This document shows positions 42,678 to 49,930 of a stretch of 49,930 nucleotides of DNA, in pieces (position 1 is the stretch's first letter; each line of letters opens with the position of its first letter). Under the pieces are notes generated by a model. It was not told where the DNA came from and made no database searches. It saw only the letters and a program-made list of their open reading frames with translations. The DNA is from Euzebyales bacterium (lineage in GTDB: Bacteria > Actinomycetota > Nitriliruptoria > Euzebyales > Egibacteraceae): the NCBI GenBank assembly GCA_013695145.1, contig JACDBB010000041.1, positions 1-49,930 of the forward strand, read 5' to 3'. The translations under genes and the position numbers were made by a program.

Positions 42678-43017
42678 CGGACGGCGTTGAGCAGCCGGGC
42701 CGGCACTCCACCCGCGAGTCGATCAACCTCCGGTCACGATGGGCGCGAGCGACGCCACCGAGAACAGCAGCGTCGTCACGCCGACGAGACGGAGCAGCCA
42801 TGGCGCGGCGCTGCTCCCCATCGAGGCACCCGATGCGTTCTGCTTCGAGCCCTTCGGGCCCGACGAGCTGCGCCTGCACGTATTCGGAGACGACGGCGCG
42901 CGCATCGTCGCGGCGGAGACCCTGCGTGCACGACCGACAGGCAGCGCGCGGTAGCGCCTGCGCGGCGCTCGCGGGAGCCGTCCGGATGGACGCCCGTCCG
43001 CTCGCGCCGACGTCGAT
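42678..43017. other. Intergenic region between IclR copy 1 and the dehydratase, 340 bp
   Basis: No confident gene. A 71-codon plus-strand frame (42739-42954) includes DAFCFEPFGPDELRLHVFG, which resembles DAIFFEPYQPDELQPVAGH of the ring-cleavage dioxygenases, so this may be a gene fragment or a chance likeness. Two small hairpins, AGCGCC-N5-GGCGCT (42953-42969) and GGACG-CC-CGTCC (42988-42999), lie between the convergent stops and could terminate transcription, though no T-run follows. Confidence 0.35.
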
Positions 43018-44736
43018 TCACCCAGTGGGCAGCGGGCGTGTCGTCGCTCCAGTGCTGGCGGAGCCGACCAGTGCGGCGTACTTGGCGAAGACACCGGTGG
43101 GGTAGCGCGGCTCGGGTGGCGTCCAATCGCGCAGCCGGTCGGCGAGGTCGACATCGTCGACCGCGATGGACCGGCTCGCGACGTCGATGCTGATGACATC
43201 GCCGTCGCGCAGGGCGGCCAGAGGGCCACCGACGGCGGCTTCGGGCGCGACGTGGCCGACCATGAAGCCGTTGGTGGCGCCGCTGAAGCGGCCGTCGGTG
43301 ACCAGCGCCACCTCCTGGCCCAGGCCCTCGCCGACGATGGCGCCGGTGACCGACAGCATCTCGCGCATCCCCGGGCCTCCGCGAGGGCCCTCGTAGCGGA
43401 TCACCACGACGTCGCCCGGCCGGACCCGACCCGAGATGACCGCCGCGTAGGCGTCCTCCTCGCGGTCGAACAGGCGCGCCGGCCCCCGGTGCGACGTGAG
43501 CGTGTGGGCGGTGATCTTGACGACACAGCCCTCGGGAGCGAGGTTGCCCGTCAGCACGACCAGACCGCCTTCGTCGCGCAGCGGCCGGTCCAGCGGGACG
43601 ACGACCTGCTGACCGGGCGTCTCGGTGATGTCGGCCACCTCCTCGCCCAGGCTGCGGCCGGTGACGGTCAGCGCGGAGCCGTCGACGTAGCCGCCCTCGA
43701 TCAAGCGCTCGGTCAGCAGCCCGATGCCGCCGGCGTGGTGCAGGTCGACGGCGGCGAAACGACCGCCGGGCAGCAGGTCGCACAGCAGCGGAGTGCGCCG
43801 GCTCGTGCGGTCGATGTCATCAAGGGACAGGTCGACGCCGACCTCGCGGGCGAGGGCGAGCAGGTGCAGGACGGCGTTGGTCGAGCCGCCGCTCGCCGCC
43901 ACCGCGGCGATCGCGTTGTCGAACGCCTGGCGGGTGAGGATCTGGCTGGGGCGGAGGTCGTTGGCGAGGACGTCCATGATCGCCGCGCCGGCGCGTTCGG
44001 CGGCCTCGCCCTTCGCCGCGTCGAGGGCGGGTATGGAGTTGAAGCCCACCGGGGACAGGCCGATGACCTCCATGACCATCGACATCGTGTTGGCAGTGAA
44101 CTGGCCCCCGCAGGCGCCGGCGCCGGGGCAGGCGACCTGCTCCATCTCGGTCAGGTCGTCCTCGCTGAGCAGGCCAGCGGCCACCGCGCCGATCGCCTCG
44201 AAGACCTCTCCCATGGCCAGATCCCGACCGCGGAAGCGTCCGGGGAGGATGGAGCCGCTGTAGAGCACGATCCCCGGGCGGTCGAGGCGCGCCAGCGCCA
44301 TCGCAGCGGCGGGAACCGTCTTGTCGCACGCCACGATGCACACCAGCGCGTCGAAGGCGTGGCCCCGAGCGACGAGCTCGATCGAGTCGGCGATCAGCTC
44401 GCGGCTGACCAGGGACGCCTTCATGCCCTCGGTCCCCATCGTCACCCCGTCGGAGATGGCGATGGTGTTCAGCTCCATGGGCGTGCCGCCGCTGCCGCGA
44501 ACGCCGGTCTTCACCTGCCGGGCGAGATCCCGGTGGTTCAGGTTGCAGGGCATCGTCTCGATCCAGGAGTGCGCGACGCCCACGATCGGCTTGTCGAGAT
44601 CCTCTCGAGAGAAGCCGGCGCCGTAGAGGTAGGCACGTGCCGCGGCACGGCTGCGTCCCTGGTAGAGCGCGCGACTGGGAAGGCCGTCAAGCGGGATGGT
44701 GCCGGCGGGCGGGCGCTGGTCAGTAGATGCGGGCAA
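43018..44736 (-). CDS. IlvD/Edd-family dehydratase
   Basis: A 572-residue iron-sulfur dehydratase. Cluster ligands: C64 in TMPCNLN, C137 in ACDKTVP, C209 in CPGAGACGGQFTANTM; K139 is the lysine carbamylated in the IlvD group. Dihydroxy-acid dehydratase (valine/isoleucine synthesis) has this pattern, but so do sugar-acid dehydratases. Its place in a catabolic operon with an aminotransferase and an SDR, under an IclR-type site, favours a sugar-acid or hydroxy-acid role. The start is TTG 44736 with GGAGGAC upstream, overlapping the SDR gene by 17 bases. Confidence 0.87.
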   Translation of the reverse strand: MPASTDQRPPAGTIPLDGLPSRALYQGRSRAAARAYLYGAGFSREDLDKPIVGVAHSWIETMPCNLNHRDLARQVKTGVRGSGGTPMELNTIAISDGVTMGTEGMKASLVSRELIADSIELVARGHAFDALVCIVACDKTVPAAAMALARLDRPGIVLYSGSILPGRFRGRDLAMGEVFEAIGAVAAGLLSEDDLTEMEQVACPGAGACGGQFTANTMSMVMEVIGLSPVGFNSIPALDAAKGEAAERAGAAIMDVLANDLRPSQILTRQAFDNAIAAVAASGGSTNAVLHLLALAREVGVDLSLDDIDRTSRRTPLLCDLLPGGRFAAVDLHHAGGIGLLTERLIEGGYVDGSALTVTGRSLGEEVADITETPGQQVVVPLDRPLRDEGGLVVLTGNLAPEGCVVKITAHTLTSHRGPARLFDREEDAYAAVISGRVRPGDVVVIRYEGPRGGPGMREMLSVTGAIVGEGLGQEVALVTDGRFSGATNGFMVGHVAPEAAVGGPLAALRDGDVISIDVASRSIAVDDVDLADRLRDWTPPEPRYPTGVFAKYAALVGSASTGATTRPLPTG

Positions 44737-45487
44737 GAAGTCCTCCGTCGACGACGATGTCGATGCCGTTCAGGTAGCTGGCCTCGTCCGAGGCGAGGAA
44801 CACGGCGACGTTGGCGACATCCTCGGGCGAGGCGAATCGCCGCAGCGGATACCGGGAGGCCACCTCCGCGCGCGCCGCCGCAGGGTCTGCCTGGTGGTCG
44901 AAGAACTGCGCGTTCATCGGAGTCTCGACGTCGCCAGGACAGATGGTGTTGCAGCGGATGTTCTCCGGTCCATGGGCCGCGGCGAGCGCGCGGCACAGCG
45001 CCCGAAGTCCACCCTTCATCGCACCATAGGCCGGCATCTCTGGATCGCCGACGATGCCGAGGAGCGAGGCGGTGACGATGATCGAGCCGCCACCGCGCTC
45101 GCGCAGGCGTGGCAGCGCCTGCTGGACGCCCAGGTACACCCCCCGCAGGTTCGTGGTCTCCAGCGTGTCCCAGTCGTCCTCGGTCGTATCCTCGATGCGC
45201 CCCATGACCTGGACGGCAGCGTTCGCGTGCAGCACATCCAGGCCACCGAATCGAGCCACGGTCTCCTCCACCATCTGGTGGTTGCCGTCGCGCGTCGACA
45301 CGTCGGCGGCGACCGCGATGGCCTGACCTCCCGCCGCCTCGACGGCGTCGGCGGCCGCAGCGGCGGTGGTGGCGTCCACGTCGACGCACGCCACCATCGA
45401 CCCCTCCTCCGCGAAGCGCCTCGCGGTCGCGCTCCCGATGCCACCTCCCGCTCCGGTGACGATCGCCACCTTGCCGTGGAGCCTCAT
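44720..45487 (-). CDS. Short-chain dehydrogenase/reductase
   Basis: A 255-residue classical SDR using NAD(P). Cofactor motif TGAGGGIGSA, then ADVSTRDG and the NAAV-type motif. Catalytic Ser in VTASLLG and YxxxK in AYGAMKG. The Asp in CVDVDA after strand 2 suggests NAD preference. The C-terminal motif YLNGIDIVVDGGLLARIY is typical. It is placed between the aminotransferase (4-base overlap) and the dehydratase. Confidence 0.92.
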   Translation of the reverse strand: MRLHGKVAIVTGAGGGIGSATARRFAEEGSMVACVDVDATTAAAAADAVEAAGGQAIAVAADVSTRDGNHQMVEETVARFGGLDVLHANAAVQVMGRIEDTTEDDWDTLETTNLRGVYLGVQQALPRLRERGGGSIIVTASLLGIVGDPEMPAYGAMKGGLRALCRALAAAHGPENIRCNTICPGDVETPMNAQFFDHQADPAAARAEVASRYPLRRFASPEDVANVAVFLASDEASYLNGIDIVVDGGLLARIY

Positions 45488-46806
45488 CGGCGTGCGACCG
45501 CCGCGTGGCGGCCGGGGGACGTCGGCTCCGCGCGTCGGGCCGCCGCCGTGGCCGCCGCCCTGGCGACGGCGCCGCGGGTCTGCTCGAGATCTGCATCATC
45601 GTGGACGGTCGACACGTACAGCAGACCCCGGGAGATGACGTGGACACCCTCGTCGAGCAACGCCTCCGCGAACTTCCCGTAAGCGTCGGCGTCGGCGCCC
45701 AACGTGTCGTCGTGGCTCTCGACGGGCGCTGCGCTGCAGAAGGCGTGGCCCATGCCACCGAGCTGGTTCACGACCAGCGGCACACCCGCCTCAGTGGCCT
45801 CTGTGCGGAAGATGTCGGCCAGGGTCCCGCCGAGCTCCTCAAGCCGGGGATAGTGCTCGTCTGCGCGCTGCTCCAGCTCGCTGATCGCCGCCAGCGCCGC
45901 CGTCGCGCACACGGGATTGGCGTTGAAGGTCCCCACATGCTTGACCCGTCCGGACGCGACCTCCTCCATGACGTCGCGACGTCCGCACACTGCGCTGATC
46001 GGAAAGCCCGCACCCATGGCCTTGCCGAGCACCGCGAGATCGGGGAGGATCCCCAGGCGTTCCTGCGCGCCGCCCAGGGCGAGCCGGAATCCGGTGATGA
46101 CCTCGTCGAAGATGAGCAGCGCGCCAGCCTGCTCGGTGAGCTGACGCACCTGGGACAAGTATCCCGGAGCGGCGGACAGGCAGCCGCCGTTGACCGCCAG
46201 CGGCTCCATGATGACCGCCGCGACGTCGTCGCTCAGCGCTGCGCGGAGGGCGTCGAGGTCGTTCCATGGACACACCGTGACCGCGGAGGAGGCGAGGGGA
46301 TCCTGCCCCGCGGTGGCGGGACCGGCGTCCTTGAGCCCGGGGATGCCGATGGCCAGAGGGTCCAGCCAGCCGTGGAAGTGGCCGAGGAACTTGACGACCC
46401 GGTTGCGTCCAGTGGCGGCGCGGGCGATCCGCAGTGCGGCGTGCACAGCCTCGCTGCCCGTGCTGGAGAACACGCACAGGTCCGCGCACGGCACGGTCCT
46501 GCAGACGGCTTCGGCCAGCTCGGCCTCCACCCTGTGGCAGGCGCCGTAACCGATGCCCGTGGCAAGCTGCTCGTGGACCGCTCGGAGGACTGCGTCGGGC
46601 GAATGGCCGAGGAGCATGGGCCCGAACGCGAGCGCGTAGTCGACGTAGCCGTTGCCGTCGATGTCCGTCAGCCTGGAGCCGCTTCCTGAGGCAAAGCTGA
46701 TGGGCACGGGTCGTTGCGGGGCGCGATAGGCCGTGGCGACGCCGCCCGCCAGGTGCCTGCGCGCGCGCTCATGCTGAGCCCGTGAGCGCCCGTAGCGGTC
46801 TGTCAC
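45484..46806 (-). CDS. Class III PLP aminotransferase (glutamate-1-semialdehyde aminomutase-like)
   Basis: A 440-residue PLP enzyme. PLP Lys is K262 in VLGKAMGAGFP, with DEVITGFR (residues 234-241) binding the ring. STGSEAVHAALRIARAATGRNRVVKF is the cofactor-phosphate region. It resembles glutamate-1-semialdehyde aminomutase but lies in a catabolic cluster, so it more likely transaminates or isomerises an amino acid or amine. GTG 46806 is chosen for its GGAGG site and 4-base overlap with the SnoaL-like gene. The C-terminus has an Ala/Arg-rich tail. Confidence 0.88.
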   Translation of the reverse strand: MTDRYGRSRAQHERARRHLAGGVATAYRAPQRPVPISFASGSGSRLTDIDGNGYVDYALAFGPMLLGHSPDAVLRAVHEQLATGIGYGACHRVEAELAEAVCRTVPCADLCVFSSTGSEAVHAALRIARAATGRNRVVKFLGHFHGWLDPLAIGIPGLKDAGPATAGQDPLASSAVTVCPWNDLDALRAALSDDVAAVIMEPLAVNGGCLSAAPGYLSQVRQLTEQAGALLIFDEVITGFRLALGGAQERLGILPDLAVLGKAMGAGFPISAVCGRRDVMEEVASGRVKHVGTFNANPVCATAALAAISELEQRADEHYPRLEELGGTLADIFRTEATEAGVPLVVNQLGGMGHAFCSAAPVESHDDTLGADADAYGKFAEALLDEGVHVISRGLLYVSTVHDDADLEQTRGAVARAAATAAARRAEPTSPGRHAAVARR

Positions 46807-47171
46807 TCCACCGCCTCCGGTAGCGCCGGATCGAAGTACGCCCGGACCCACTCGAACATCCCGTCGCGCGTGCGAACGATGTTGACCCCGCGAAAGGGGT
46901 GCCGGCCTCCCTCATGGTCCGTCAGCACAGCCTCCCATTCGAGGGAGGCCTCGTCGCCGCTGCTGACCTCGTGAACGATCTGCACCTCCAGATGCGGGTA
47001 GTCGCGCAGCTCGTCGGCGTAGAAGGTCGCGATCTCGTCCCGTCCCCGCAGTGACGGCCCGCTCGGAGGCTGGACGACGGCGTCGGTGTGGTAGTGCTCC
47101 AGGACCGCCTCGAGATCCCGTTCGCACTCGGCGCGCCAATAGGATTCCGCGACCTCCCGAGGTGTCTTCAT
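46803..47171 (-). CDS. SnoaL-like/NTF2-fold protein
   Basis: A 122-residue cone-fold protein: MKTPREVAESYWRAECERDLEAVLEHYHTDAVVQPPSGPSLRGRDEIATFYADEL is the usual SnoaL N-terminal pattern, and RGVNIVRTRDGMFEWVRAYFDPALP the C-terminal sheet. Members include polyketide cyclases, isomerases and small hydratases; many have unknown roles. It is the first gene of the four-gene minus operon, 33 bases from the palindrome at 47205. Confidence 0.82.
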   Translation of the reverse strand: MKTPREVAESYWRAECERDLEAVLEHYHTDAVVQPPSGPSLRGRDEIATFYADELRDYPHLEVQIVHEVSSGDEASLEWEAVLTDHEGGRHPFRGVNIVRTRDGMFEWVRAYFDPALPEAVE

Positions 47172-47204
47172 CGCGGTTCGCTCCTCGCCGAGGGACTGTC
47201 CGAG

Positions 47205-47219
47205 CAGAATAACATTCTG
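47205..47219. promoter_or_regulatory. Operator-like palindrome CAGAAT-N3-ATTCTG
   Basis: CAGAATAACATTCTG, a perfect 6-3-6 palindrome (17 bp with the flanking G and C), lies between the SnoaL operon (minus) and IclR copy 2 (plus). No third half-site is found at 20 bases. Confidence 0.62.
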
Positions 47220-47315
47220 CTACTACGGCGCAAGGGGGCCGCCAAGGGCACGCCGACCCCGCACGCTCCACCCGCCGTGCGATGATGGCGTCGTGGTCAT
47301 GCAGAGGGGATGCGG

Positions 47316-48074
47316 ATGAAACCGCCGAACTATCCGATCGAGTCAGTCGACAACGCTCTGCGGCTCCTGTTGTCGCTGCTGGATCAGCAGAGCATGACCG
47401 TGTCGGATGCCAGTGGGATGCTCGGCGTCGCCCCTTCCACGGCGCACCGGTTGCTCGCGATGCTGCAGTACCGTGGCTTCGTCGATCAGGACACGGTGAC
47501 GAAGCGGTACCGCTCCGGTCCGGTGCTGCTGAAGCTCGGCTTGACGGCGGTGCGGCAGATGGATCTCCGCCGCCACGCCCGGCCCATTCTCGAGCGGCTC
47601 AGCAAGGAGATCGCGGAGACGGTGAACCTCGTCGTGCTCCAGGGCGCTGACGTGCTCTTCGTCGACTGCGTGGAGAGTCCGAGGATCATCCGAGTGAGCT
47701 CGCGAACCGGCGTGCTCCTGCCAGCGCACTGCACTGCGGGCGGCAAGGCGTTGCTGGCGGATCTCTCCCGTGATGAGTTCCGCGGGCTCTACCCCGACGC
47801 CAAGCTGTCGAAGATGACGGCGCACTCGCTGACCCGTCGGTCGCGACTGCAGCAGGAGCTGGAGGAGATCCGCGCCCGGGGGTACGCGACCAACTTCGGC
47901 GAGAGTGAGTCCGGTTTGAGCGCGGTTGCGGTCGCGGTCCGGGACGGGCAAGGCCGGCCGCTCGGCGCGCTCGCGGCGTCCGCACCGAACCCTCGATTGG
48001 CGGACGAGCGGGTCGAGGAGATCGCCAAGGCGCTGCTGCAGGGAGCGAAGGACATCGGGGAGTCTCTCGCGTGA
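47316..48074 (+). CDS. IclR-family transcriptional regulator (copy 2)
   Basis: A 252-residue paralogue of the 41916 product. HTH residues about 5-70, with recognition region PSTAHRLLAMLQYR, nearly the same as copy 1. Effector domain: IRVSSRTGVLLPAHCTAGGKALLADL and EEIRARGYATNFGESESGLSAVAVAV. ATG 47316 has GAGGGG 6 bases upstream. It is divergent from the SnoaL-aminotransferase-SDR-IlvD operon and is the last gene before the housekeeping genes resume. Confidence 0.92.
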   Translation: MKPPNYPIESVDNALRLLLSLLDQQSMTVSDASGMLGVAPSTAHRLLAMLQYRGFVDQDTVTKRYRSGPVLLKLGLTAVRQMDLRRHARPILERLSKEIAETVNLVVLQGADVLFVDCVESPRIIRVSSRTGVLLPAHCTAGGKALLADLSRDEFRGLYPDAKLSKMTAHSLTRRSRLQQELEEIRARGYATNFGESESGLSAVAVAVRDGQGRPLGALAASAPNPRLADERVEEIAKALLQGAKDIGESLA

Positions 48075-48077
48075 GCT

Positions 48078-48140
48078 GTGAATGCGCCCGAGCTTGCGAG
48101 GGCGATGCTCACAATCCTGGATAGCGAGGCGATGGGCCAT
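48078..48140 (+). repeat. Dispersed repeat: 39-bp box plus degenerate hairpin (copy at the right side of the island)
   Basis: Box 48078-48116, 36 of 39 identical to the box at 8021 and in the same direction. It is followed by GGCGATGGGCCATG (from 48128), a decayed version of the GCGATGGCCA stem half. It begins 4 bases after the IclR stop. The rest of the interval up to yraN (48141-48321) shows nothing recognisable. Confidence 0.72.
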
Positions 48141-48321
48141 GCGCTGCTGAGTGTTGCGCCACGCTTCACCTTCCCGCCGTGGCGAGGACCGCCTTCCCGC
48201 TACCCGGGAGCGTTCCTCGTCTGATCTCCTGGGTGTCTCTTCCTCACCGTGTTCGTTGCTGTCCACAGGTCCGGCCGACGTTCTCTCGGGCCGCCGGTCA
48301 GCGGGTCCTAGGTTGCCCACC

Positions 48322-48699
48322 ATGACCACGTCACCACGCGCAGCCCTGGGAGCCGCGGGGGAGCAGTTGGCGGCCCGCGCGCTGGAGCGGGCCGGGATGG
48401 TGCTGCTGGCCCGCAACTGGCGCTGCGCCACGCGTGACGTGCGGGGCGAGCTCGACATCGTCGCCCGGGACGGCCGGACGCTGGTGTTCTGCGAGGTCAA
48501 GGCCCGCCGGGGGGGCGGCGCAGGCGAGCCCGCCGAGGCGGTGACCTACCGCAAGCTCGCGCAGCTCCGCGCCCTCGCCTCGGCGTTCCTGGCCGAGACC
48601 GAGCTGCGGGTGCGCGAGGTTCGCATCGACGTTGTGGCGGTCACCTGGCCCGCCGGAGGCGGTACGGCGGACGTCACGCATCTGCGCGGGGTCGGCTGA
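48322..48699 (+). CDS. yraN: YraN family (UPF0102) endonuclease-fold protein
   Basis: A 125-residue protein of the UPF0102 family with a Holliday-junction-resolvase-like fold: GAAGEQLAARALERAGMVLLARNWR, GELDIVARDGRTLVFCEVKARR (the D...ExK nuclease-like triad) and AVTYRKLAQLRALASAFL. The exact role is unknown; the gene often precedes comM/yifB in bacteria. ATG 48322 gives the usual length. Its stop overlaps the comM ATG (TGATG). Confidence 0.93.
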   Translation: MTTSPRAALGAAGEQLAARALERAGMVLLARNWRCATRDVRGELDIVARDGRTLVFCEVKARRGGGAGEPAEAVTYRKLAQLRALASAFLAETELRVREVRIDVVAVTWPAGGGTADVTHLRGVG

Positions 48700-49930
48700 T
48701 GGTCGGGCGCGCCCACACCGTGGCGGTCGTCGGGCTCGAGCCCGTGGCGGTCACCGTCGAGGCCCACGTCGCAGGCGGCCTGCCCGGGTTGCACGTCATC
48801 GGCTCGGCTGGCTCCGCCGCCCGGGAGGCGACCGATCGCGTCAAGACGGCGTTGGCGGCCATCGGCGTCACGCTGCCCAGCCGCAAGGCGCTCGTGTCGC
48901 TCGCACCAGCCGAGACCCCCAAGGCGGGTGCGCGCTTCGACCTGGCCATGGCCGTCGCGCTGCTGTGCGAGCAGGGCGAGATCACCGCGGAGTCGATCGC
49001 CGAGACGGCCTTCGTGGGTGAGCTCGCCCTCGACGCCTCCGTCCGAGGCGTGCCAGGCGTGCTGCCCTCCGCCGCCGCCTTGAGCGCCTGGGGCATCCGA
49101 CGGCTGGTGGTCGCCGACGCCAACGCCGCCGAGGCCGCGCTGGTCACCGATCTCGGCGTCCTGCCCGTCACCAGCCTGGATGAGCTCGTCGGAGTGCTCC
49201 GCGGTGAACGGAGCCCCCGCCCGGTTCCGCAGGCGGCCGGCGTCGCGCGGCGGCGGCTGCCCGACCTGTCCGACGTCCGCGGTCAGGCGGAGGCGCGGCG
49301 GGCGCTCGAGCTGGCCGCCGCGGGCGGTCACCACCTGCTCCTGGTAGGCCCGCCGGGCTGCGGCAAGTCGATGCTCGCGGCCCGACTGCCGTCGATCCTG
49401 CCTCCGCTGGACCGTCCGGCGGCCCTTGAGGTGGCCGCCGTCCGGTCGGTCGCCGGGCTGATCTCCGACGGGGAGCCACTTGACCACGCACCGCCGTTCG
49501 TCGCGCCGCACCACTCGATGTCCGCGGCCGCACTGCTGGGCGGCGGCAGCGGGGTGGCCAGGCCGGGGGCGCTGAGCCTCGCCCACCGCGGCGTGCTGTT
49601 CCTCGACGAGCTGTTCGAGTGGGGCCGCGCCCTGCTGGAGTCCCTGCGCGAGCCGGTGGAGGAGGGCGTGGTCCGTGTGGCGCGGGCGAGGGCGACCGTG
49701 CGCTATCCCTCGCGCGTGCAGCTGGTGTGCGCCGCCAACCCCTGCCCCTGCGGCGGCGGCGACTCGTGCGCCTGCACCGACGATGCGATCTGGGGCTACC
49801 GCTCACGCCTGTCCGGCCCGCTCGCCGACCGGCTGGACCTCGCGCCGCACGTCGATCCGCTCACCGCCGACGACCTCCTGGCCCAGCAGGCCGGCGAGCC
49901 CAGCGCCGCGGTCGCGACCAGGGTCGCGGC
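48699..49930 (+). CDS. ComM/YifB family Mg-chelatase-like AAA+ ATPase (3' end outside the window)
   Basis: The first 410 codons of a protein normally about 500 aa. The N-terminal Lon-protease-like domain 5 (GLEPVAVTVEAHVAGGLPGLHVIG, LPSRKALVSLAPAETPKAGARFDLAMAVALL) is followed by the AAA+ domain: Walker A GPPGCGKSMLAARLPSILPPL, HHSMSAAALLGGG, Walker B LFLDEL followed by FEW, and the Cys-rich ANPCPCGGG zinc-like motif. ComM is a hexameric helicase that promotes branch migration in natural transformation in some bacteria. In actinobacteria dprA usually follows. Confidence 0.93.
   Translation, partial: MVGRAHTVAVVGLEPVAVTVEAHVAGGLPGLHVIGSAGSAAREATDRVKTALAAIGVTLPSRKALVSLAPAETPKAGARFDLAMAVALLCEQGEITAESIAETAFVGELALDASVRGVPGVLPSAAALSAWGIRRLVVADANAAEAALVTDLGVLPVTSLDELVGVLRGERSPRPVPQAAGVARRRLPDLSDVRGQAEARRALELAAAGGHHLLLVGPPGCGKSMLAARLPSILPPLDRPAALEVAAVRSVAGLISDGEPLDHAPPFVAPHHSMSAAALLGGGSGVARPGALSLAHRGVLFLDELFEWGRALLESLREPVEEGVVRVARARATVRYPSRVQLVCAANPCPCGGGDSCACTDDAIWGYRSRLSGPLADRLDLAPHVDPLTADDLLAQQAGEPSAAVATRVA

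Noticed and set aside
43252-45075. 607-codon open frame on the plus strand
   Set aside because: Antisense to the dehydratase and SDR genes; no recognisable fold.
8545-48321. Prophage, transposon or CRISPR content in the island
   Set aside because: No integrase, transposase, phage structural or cas gene and no regular direct-repeat array was found.

Overview
This is one contiguous piece of a very GC-rich chromosome. It is almost certainly from an actinobacterium: it carries a DUF2469 gene, a family largely confined to Actinomycetota, next to the conserved block rpsP-khpA-rimM-trmD-rplS-lepB, and yraN and a ComM/YifB-type Mg-chelatase gene follow at the far end. GTG and TTG starts and 4-base stop/start overlaps are common. 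A deep-branching, non-mycelial lineage would fit, but the class cannot be named from this window.

Layout. Positions 1-4100 hold an ABC exporter whose permease is split by a one-base frameshift, an unrecognised protein and a small zinc metallopeptidase. Positions 4445-8544 hold the ribosome/tRNA/secretion block. Positions 8545-48321 hold about 40 kb of catabolic and transport genes placed between the DUF2469 pair and yraN, two loci that usually lie close together in actinobacteria. From 48322 the housekeeping order resumes. No integrase, transposase, tRNA, rRNA or CRISPR array was seen.

The 40-kb region looks like one regulon. (a) Plus strand: gentisate-type ring-cleavage dioxygenase, fumarylacetoacetase-family hydrolase and DinB-fold protein, a plausible three-step gentisate route. 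(b) Minus: alpha/beta hydrolase, cyclase-family protein, GH78-like glycosidase, SMP-30 lactonase. (c) Plus: FAD amine oxidase, S9 peptidase, metallo-beta-lactamase-fold protein, N,N-dimethylformamidase-like large subunit. (d) Minus: Opp/Dpp-type importer. (e) Plus: NitT/TauT-type importer, its binding protein, a second ring-cleavage dioxygenase, the stub of a second FAH hydrolase, and an RNase Z-like MBL protein. (f) Minus: a second NitT/TauT importer with two paralogous binding proteins, an isochorismatase-family hydrolase and a second copy of the alpha/beta hydrolase. (g) An IclR regulator. (h) Minus: SnoaL-like protein, class III aminotransferase, SDR, IlvD-type dehydratase. (i) A second IclR regulator.

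Nearly every transcription unit in this region starts next to copies of one DNA motif: TTCTG, six bases, GGAAC or AGAAT, three bases, then ATTCTG or GTTCTG. This is the three-half-site arrangement known for IclR-family operators such as those of PcaU and PobR. The two IclR proteins have almost identical recognition helices. The region therefore appears to be a self-contained aromatic or amide catabolic system under one or both IclR proteins, partly built by duplication (dioxygenase, hydrolase, binding protein, regulator). The actual substrate cannot be read from sequence. A second repeat family, a 39-bp box followed by a hairpin, occurs four times, and two direct copies bracket the DUF2469-plus-island segment.
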